In this document: piece after piece, positions 59,636-64,000 of the stretch
Position numbering within the stretch: position 1 is the first letter of the stretch
Layout of the letters: each line of letters opens with the position of its first letter
The notes under the pieces: model-generated
What the model saw: the letters and a program-made list of their open reading frames with translations, nothing else
Told to the model about the DNA's origin: nothing
Databases searched by the model: none
Program-made: the position numbers and the translations under genes
Origin: Streptomyces altiplanensis
Lineage (GTDB): Bacteria; Actinomycetota; Actinomycetes; Streptomycetales; Streptomycetaceae
Assembly (NCBI GenBank): GCA_003719395.1
Contig: RHMC01000012.1
Location: forward strand, 1-64,000
Direction: 5' to 3'
DNA length: 64,000 nucleotides

Positions 59636-60235
59636 TCAATTCCCCCCGTTCTGTTCCGTATCCTGTGCCCGCGCATTTTCCTTCAGTTCGCCGGAGAGCA
59701 TGGTCAACGCGCTCCGTACGCTCTCCCTACGAATTACCGCCCGGTCCCCGTTCAACCTCAACGGGGCGACTTTCCCGCTGCCGTCCGGCCCCGCGACCGC
59801 CACGAAAACCGTCCCGACGGGCTTCCCGTCCTGCGCCTCGGGCCCCGCGACACCCGTGGTCGCGATTCCCCAGCCGGCCCCGAGCACCTGCCGCACCCCG
59901 GCCGCCATCTGCCGCGCGACCTCAGGATCCACGGCCCCGCGCTGCTCCAGAAGGGCCGCGTCGACCCCGAGGACGTCCCGCTTCAGCTCCGTGGAGTACG
60001 CCGTGACGGACCCGCGGAAGACCCGCGAAGCGCCGGGTACGGACGTCAGCTCGGCCGCCACCAGACCACCGGTGAGCGATTCGGCGACGGCGAGCGTCTC
60101 GCCCCGCCCGGCCAGCATCTCCAGCACCTCGGCCGCAACGGTCCCAGCGCTCACACCGGCCCCACTGGCTCCACCAGCCGCAGCAGTACCCGTCGCACCA
60201 CCAGCCGCACCCCCGGCAGAGCATCCCCCTGTCAC
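59636..60235 (-). CDS. CinA C-terminal domain protein (nicotinamide-nucleotide amidase)
   Basis: Single-domain CinA/PncC-type amidase that deamidates NMN in pyridine nucleotide salvage. From GTG 60235, overlapping the pgsA stop, there is a 35-residue low-complexity Gly/Ala leader (GGCSAGGAAGGATGTAA...), then the catalytic domain: EMLAGRGETLAVAESLTGGL, SVPGASRVFRGSVTAYS and GWGIATTGVAGPEAQDGKPVG. A start at the internal GTG (VSAGTVAAEVLEM) would remove the leader. Third gene of rimO-pgsA-cinA, leftward. Frame intact. Confidence 0.9.
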   Translation of the reverse strand: MTGGCSAGGAAGGATGTAAAGGASGAGVSAGTVAAEVLEMLAGRGETLAVAESLTGGLVAAELTSVPGASRVFRGSVTAYSTELKRDVLGVDAALLEQRGAVDPEVARQMAAGVRQVLGAGWGIATTGVAGPEAQDGKPVGTVFVAVAGPDGSGKVAPLRLNGDRAVIRRESVRSALTMLSGELKENARAQDTEQNGGN

Positions 60236-60884
60236 CGGGACGCCCCCGCCGCGATACCGGCCCGCCGCAGCACCACGGCCTGGCGCACATAGTCGAGCCC
60301 GGTCACCACCGTCAGCACGACCGCCGCCGCCATCACCCAGAACCGCAGCGTCGCGAGCGGCCCGGTCAGCGCCAGCACGTACATCCCGACCGCCACACCC
60401 TGCATGAGCGTCTTCATCTTGCCGCCGCGGCTGGCCGGAATGACCCCGTGCCTGATCACCCAGAAGCGCAGCACCGTGATGCCCAGCTCCCTGAAGAGAA
60501 TGACGCCCGTCACCCACCACGGCAGGTCCCCGAGCGCCGACAGGCAGATCAGCGCCGCGCCCATGATCGCCTTGTCGGCGATCGGGTCGGCGATCTTCCC
60601 GAAGTCGGTGACCAGGTTGTACGTACGGGCCAGATGTCCGTCGAAGATGTCGGTGATCATCGCGACGGCGAAGGCCGCCCACGCCCACGCGCGCCAGGCC
60701 GGGTCGTACCCGCCGTCCTGGAGCATCAGCATCACGAAGCCGGGCACGAGCACCAGCCGCATCATGGTCAGGACATTGGCGATGTTCCACAGGCTGGCCT
60801 GATTGACGGCCGCAGCGCCCAGCTTGCCGCCGGGCGCGGCTTCGCGCCGGTTCCGCCCGCGGCGGATGCCGGGACTCCGGTCAT
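60232..60884 (-). CDS. pgsA: CDP-diacylglycerol-glycerol-3-phosphate 3-phosphatidyltransferase PgsA (one frame break)
   Basis: Makes phosphatidylglycerophosphate, precursor of phosphatidylglycerol and cardiolipin; essential in most bacteria. The CDP-alcohol motif D-x2-DG-x2-AR-x8-G-x3-D-x3-D is visible as [27 protein letters not shown]. Four to five helices. ATG 60884 overlaps the rimO stop (ATGA). One base is missing near 60828; repaired, [27 protein letters not shown] joins the N-terminus to the enzyme. About 217 residues. The break in an essential gene is strong evidence for sequence error. Confidence 0.93.
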
Positions 60885-62374
60885 CTGCCTGCCTCCTCGT
60901 CGGGGGTCTGGGGGTCGCCTCCCAGAAGGTCGTAGGGTTCCGCCACCAGGTCCACGCCTTCGGCGGCGACCACCTTCGCCACGACCATACGGCCGACCGC
61001 GAGCCCCTGACCCGTCGTGAAGAGCACCTGACCGTCCGTCTCGGGCGCCTGGTGTGCCGCCCGGCCCACCGCGCCGTCCTCGCCGTCGACCGACTCGACC
61101 AGCACCTCGACCGTCTCGCCGAGCCGCTCCTCGGCCCGCTGGGCGGTCAGCTCGTCGGCGAGGCGCGAAATGTGCTCGAGGCGTTCGGCGATGACATCGG
61201 CGTCCAGCTTGTTCTCGTACGTGACCGCCTCGGTGCCCTCCTCGTCGGAGTACCCGAAGACGCCGATCGCGTCCAGTCGCGCACCCGTGAGGAAGCGCTC
61301 CAGCTCGCCGAGGTCCGCCTCGCTCTCGCCGGGGAACCCGACGATGAAGTTGGACCGGACACCGGCCTGCGGCGCCTTGCTGCGGATCGTCTCCAGCAGC
61401 TCCAGGAAGCGGTCGGTGTCACCGAAGCGCCGCATCGAGCGCAGCACACCGGCCGCCGAGTGCTGGAAGGACAGGTCGAAGTACGGCGCGATCTTCGGCG
61501 TGGAGGTCAGTACGTCGATCAGGCCGGGCCGCATCTCCGCGGGCTGCAGGTAGCTGACCCGCACCCGCTCGATGCCGTCGACCTCCGCCAGCTCCGGCAG
61601 CAGGGTCTCCAGGAGCCGGATGTCGCCGAGGTCCTTGCCGTACGACGTGTTGTTCTCGGAGACCAGCATGATCTCCTTGACGCCCTGCTCGGCCAGCCAG
61701 CGCGTCTCTCCCAGTACGTCCGAGGGGCGGCGCGAAATGAACGATCCGCGGAACGACGGAATGGCGCAGAAGGAACACCTGCGGTCGCACCCGGACGCGA
61801 GCTTCACGGAGGCGACAGGGCTCTTCCCGAGACGCTGCCGCAGCGGCGCACGCGGCCCCGATGCCGGCGCGAGGCCGTCGGGCAGGTCCTCGGGCGGCGT
61901 GTCCTGCGCGTGCCCGGGCAGTGCCACGTCGGAGGCGTCCTGACGCTCGGCGGGGCTGATGGGCAGCAGCTTGCGCCGGTCGCGCGGGGTGTGGGAGGCG
62001 TGGATGCCACCGTTGAGGATGGTCTGGAGGCGGTCGGAGATGTCGGCGTAGTCGTCGAACCCGAGTACGCCGTCGGCCTCGGGCAGTGCCTCCGCCAGCT
62101 CCTTGCCGTACCGCTCGGCCATGCAGCCCACGGCGACGACGGCCTGGGTCCTGCCGTGGTCCTTCAGATCGTTGGCTTCCAGCAGGGCGTCGACGGAGTC
62201 CTTCTTGGCGGCTTCGACGAATCCACAGGTGTTGACGACGGCGACGTCCGCGTCCGAGGCGTCCTCGACGAGGTGCCAGCCGTCCGCTGCCAAGCGGCCT
62301 GCCAGCTCCTCCGAGTCCACCTCATTACGGGCGCAGCCGAGAGTGACAAGGGCGACGGTGCGGCGTTCGGGCAT
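60881..62374 (-). CDS. rimO: Ribosomal protein S12 methylthiotransferase RimO
   Basis: Radical SAM enzyme that methylthiolates an Asp of ribosomal protein S12. 497 residues: N-terminal UPF0004 domain with cysteines in [30 protein letters not shown] and [11 protein letters not shown]; radical SAM motif CDRRCSFC; C-terminal TRAM domain ([10 protein letters not shown]). A 45-residue insertion rich in Pro/Asp between the two Fe-S domains is typical of actinobacterial RimO. ATG 62374; couples to pgsA by ATGA. Frame intact. Confidence 0.96.
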   Translation of the reverse strand: MPERRTVALVTLGCARNEVDSEELAGRLAADGWHLVEDASDADVAVVNTCGFVEAAKKDSVDALLEANDLKDHGRTQAVVAVGCMAERYGKELAEALPEADGVLGFDDYADISDRLQTILNGGIHASHTPRDRRKLLPISPAERQDASDVALPGHAQDTPPEDLPDGLAPASGPRAPLRQRLGKSPVASVKLASGCDRRCSFCAIPSFRGSFISRRPSDVLGETRWLAEQGVKEIMLVSENNTSYGKDLGDIRLLETLLPELAEVDGIERVRVSYLQPAEMRPGLIDVLTSTPKIAPYFDLSFQHSAAGVLRSMRRFGDTDRFLELLETIRSKAPQAGVRSNFIVGFPGESEADLGELERFLTGARLDAIGVFGYSDEEGTEAVTYENKLDADVIAERLEHISRLADELTAQRAEERLGETVEVLVESVDGEDGAVGRAAHQAPETDGQVLFTTGQGLAVGRMVVAKVVAAEGVDLVAEPYDLLGGDPQTPDEEAGR

Positions 62375-62494
62375 GGGCTCAAGACTACTTTGTCCCGGCG
62401 CGCGCCCCCGCCCCGAGGGTTCGCCGGGGCCGGTGCCCCGGAATTCCGGGCCCCGGCCCCGGCCGTCCTGCCCCTGCCTCCGCCCGGCCTCCGG

Positions 62495-63328
62495 TCAGCC
62501 GACGCCGACCCCGGGGTCGCCCCTCGTGTACGTCAGCCGCTGGACCTGCCCCGCCTCGAACTTGTTCCCGACCTCCTTGCCGTTCACGAACAGCTGCATC
62601 GCCCCGGCGTCACCGAGCACGAGGTCGATCTTCTCCTTGTCCGTGAAGGTCTTGGACTCGCCCTGGAGCAGGAGACCGTCGAAGAGCAGCCTGCCGTTGT
62701 GGTCCTTCGCCGAGATCCAGCTCTTGCCCTCCTTGGCGGTGAGGGCGACCGTCACCTGGTCGGACGGGACCGCCGCGATGGCGCTGTCCGACGGGTCGGG
62801 CTTGGGATCGGCGGGCTTGGTCGGGGTGGGCTTGCCGGCCGGTTTCGTGGTGGCGGGCGTGGAGCCTTCGGCGACGTCCACCGAGCCTCCGCTGCCGTCG
62901 GCACCGTTGAAGAGCGTGAAACCGACGAAGCCGACGACGGCGACGATGGCGGCGACCATCGCCGCGGTCCAGTTGGGGCGGCGCGACTCGGGACGGATCC
63001 GTTCCGCCTCGAAGAGCGGTGCTGCTGGCGTGGGCTCGGGACGGCCGCCGTGCGCGGCGTCGTACTGCGCGACCAGGGCGTCAGGATCGAGACCGACGGC
63101 GCGAGCGAGCATACGGATGTGTCCGCGTGCGTACACGTCGCCGCCGCAGCGGCTGAAGTCGTCCTGCTCGATCGCGTGCACGATGGGGACGCGCACCCGG
63201 GTCGAGCCACTGACCTCGTCGACCGTCAGGCCTGCGGCCACACGGGCCTGCTGGAGTGCGCGTCCGATCAAGGGCCGGTCGTCTTCGATCGAAGGCCGGT
63301 CGTCTTCGGGAGATTTGCCGATGGACAC
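62495..63328 (-). CDS. RodZ-like helix-turn-helix membrane protein (DUF4115)
   Basis: 277 residues. Cytoplasmic HTH_25 domain (IGRALQQARVAAGLTVDEVSGSTRVRVPIVHAIE), GDVYARGHIRMLARAVGLD, a single membrane helix (MVAAIVAVVGFVGFTLF), a Thr/Pro/Lys linker and an extracellular DUF4115 beta domain (VTVALTAKEGKSWISAKD). This is the RodZ/MreB-associated architecture. Lies between ftsK and rimO, as is conserved in Streptomyces. ATG 63328; frame intact. A role in cell-wall or division organisation is inferred. Confidence 0.88.
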   Translation of the reverse strand: MSIGKSPEDDRPSIEDDRPLIGRALQQARVAAGLTVDEVSGSTRVRVPIVHAIEQDDFSRCGGDVYARGHIRMLARAVGLDPDALVAQYDAAHGGRPEPTPAAPLFEAERIRPESRRPNWTAAMVAAIVAVVGFVGFTLFNGADGSGGSVDVAEGSTPATTKPAGKPTPTKPADPKPDPSDSAIAAVPSDQVTVALTAKEGKSWISAKDHNGRLLFDGLLLQGESKTFTDKEKIDLVLGDAGAMQLFVNGKEVGNKFEAGQVQRLTYTRGDPGVGVG

Positions 63329-63504
63329 GGGGGCGCCTTTCGAGCGTGAGCCACCTGCTGGCTGTTCAGTCTAGGGGGGGTACGAAAGCCTGGGGCAACT
63401 GGGAGGGCGGACTTTGTACGCCATCAGAACCGCCTGACAGCCCGATGGTGACACCATTTGTCTCTCCCTCCCATCAACTGGACGTATGAACAACGGAAAC
63501 GGTT

Positions 63505-63529
63505 GCTCACCGCCCCCTTACGGGTGAGC
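63505..63529 (-). terminator. Possible hairpin at the ftsK stop codon
   Basis: GCTCACC and GGTGAGC flank an 11-nt loop that contains the ftsK stop. Short and without a U-tract, so only a weak candidate. Confidence 0.3.
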
Positions 63530-64000
63530 GTCCCCTCGGATCACCGCGAGCACCCCGTCCAGTTCATCCGGTTTCACCAGTACATCGCGCGCCTTGGAAC
63601 CTTCGCTCGGCCCGACGATGTTCCGGGACTCCATCAGGTCCATGAGCCTGCCCGCCTTCGCGAAACCGACACGCAGCTTCCGCTGGAGCATCGAGGTCGA
63701 GCCGAACTGCGTGGACACCACCAGCTCGGCCGCCTGGCACAGAAGGTCCAGGTCGTCGCCGATGTCCTCGTCGATGTCCTTCTTCTTCGCCGTCCCGACC
63801 ACGACGTCGTCCCTGAAGACCGGCGCCATCTGGTCCTTGCAGTGCTGGACGATCGCCGCGACCTCGTCCTCCGTCACGAAAGCGCCCTGCATACGGGTCG
63901 GTTTGTTGGCACCCATCGGCAGGAAGAGGCCGTCGCCCTTGCCGATCAGCTTCTCGGCGCCCGGCTGGTCGAGGATGACCCGGCTGTCCGCGAGCGAGGA
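63518..64000 (-). CDS. ftsK: FtsK/SpoIIIE DNA translocase, 3' end (partial)
   Basis: The last 160 residues of FtsK; the 5' part lies beyond the right edge. [20 protein letters not shown] and [22 protein letters not shown] belong to the motor domain, and the C-terminal gamma winged helix that reads polar DNA signals is [21 protein letters not shown] followed by [26 protein letters not shown]. FtsK pumps chromosomes through closing septa; in Streptomyces it acts in sporulation septation. Stop at 63518. Confidence 0.95.
   Translation of the reverse strand, partial: SSLADSRVILDQPGAEKLIGKGDGLFLPMGANKPTRMQGAFVTEDEVAAIVQHCKDQMAPVFRDDVVVGTAKKKDIDEDIGDDLDLLCQAAELVVSTQFGSTSMLQRKLRVGFAKAGRLMDLMESRNIVGPSEGSKARDVLVKPDELDGVLAVIRGDAHP

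Noticed and set aside
1..64000. tRNA, rRNA, CRISPR arrays, insertion sequences, prophage
   Set aside because: None seen on either strand: no cloverleaf-like or CCA-ended segment, no transposase or integrase frame, no regular spacer-repeat structure.

Overview
The window is a high-GC actinobacterial chromosome segment, almost certainly Streptomyces. Codons are strongly G/C-ended, GTG starts and GTGA/ATGA overlaps are common, and the gene order matches the conserved chromosomal core around nrdJ-nrdR-lexA, rshA-dapF-miaA-miaB, gluRK/gluABCD, recX-recA, lhr, clgR-cinA-pgsA-rimO and ftsK as I remember it from Streptomyces coelicolor. The assignment rests on recognition of protein sequence and gene order, not on a search.

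Layout. 0-5 kb: a DUF4153-type membrane protein, an ADP-ribosylglycohydrolase, a histidine phosphatase, a small uncharacterised protein and a TerD-family protein. 5-12 kb: B12-dependent ribonucleotide reductase (nrdJ) and its repressor nrdR, divergent from the SOS repressor lexA; then a DinG/YoaA-like helicase. 12-18 kb: a four-gene NRPS-independent siderophore (NIS) cluster (class III aminotransferase, two IucA/IucC synthetases, GNAT). 18-31 kb: secreted trypsin-like lipoprotein, hflX, M1 aminopeptidase, rshA, dapF, membrane protein, miaA, two small proteins (one MT0933-type), an extradiol-dioxygenase-like protein and miaB. 31-38 kb: an orphan TAXI-type binding protein, the GluR-GluK two-component system and the divergent glutamate ABC transporter gluABCD. 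38-41 kb: FAD monooxygenase, a cysteine-rich leader peptide, cysteine dioxygenase and a rhodanese. 41-47 kb: a broken ArsR-type regulator, recX-recA, a second (NarL-type) two-component system, a CydA-type bd oxidase subunit and a CydB/MMPL hybrid gene. 47-64 kb: AI-2E-type transporter, DUF3046, a toroid-like protein, AzlD-AzlC-AraC, a giant Lhr helicase, Nei/Fpg glycosylase, dps, clgR, cinA-pgsA-rimO, a RodZ-like protein and the 3' end of ftsK.

Two things dominate the hunt. First, about 27 genes carry single-base frame breaks, nearly all in G/C runs and including essential or core genes (pgsA, recA, recX, miaB, gluA). Reading across each break restores normal family sequence, so I interpret most of them as sequencing/assembly errors and annotate the genes at their restored extents. 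Second, two genes look like true junctions of unrelated proteins: CydB joined to the tail of an MMPL exporter (46.5-47.1 kb), and an ArsR-like regulator joined to an unrelated hydrophobic tail (40.7-41.1 kb). These may be deletions or assembly collapses.

The best candidates for undescribed biology are the NIS siderophore cluster, which has no hydroxylase or decarboxylase in it, the Cys-rich leader peptide in front of the cysteine dioxygenase-rhodanese operon, the orphan TAXI protein next to the glutamate-sensing system, and the tandem TGCACA operator-like array near 41.15 kb. Regulatory sites that can be read directly include SOS boxes at lexA and recA, candidate NrdR boxes, a gluA promoter and several strong hairpin terminators. 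I saw no tRNA, rRNA, CRISPR array, insertion sequence or prophage.
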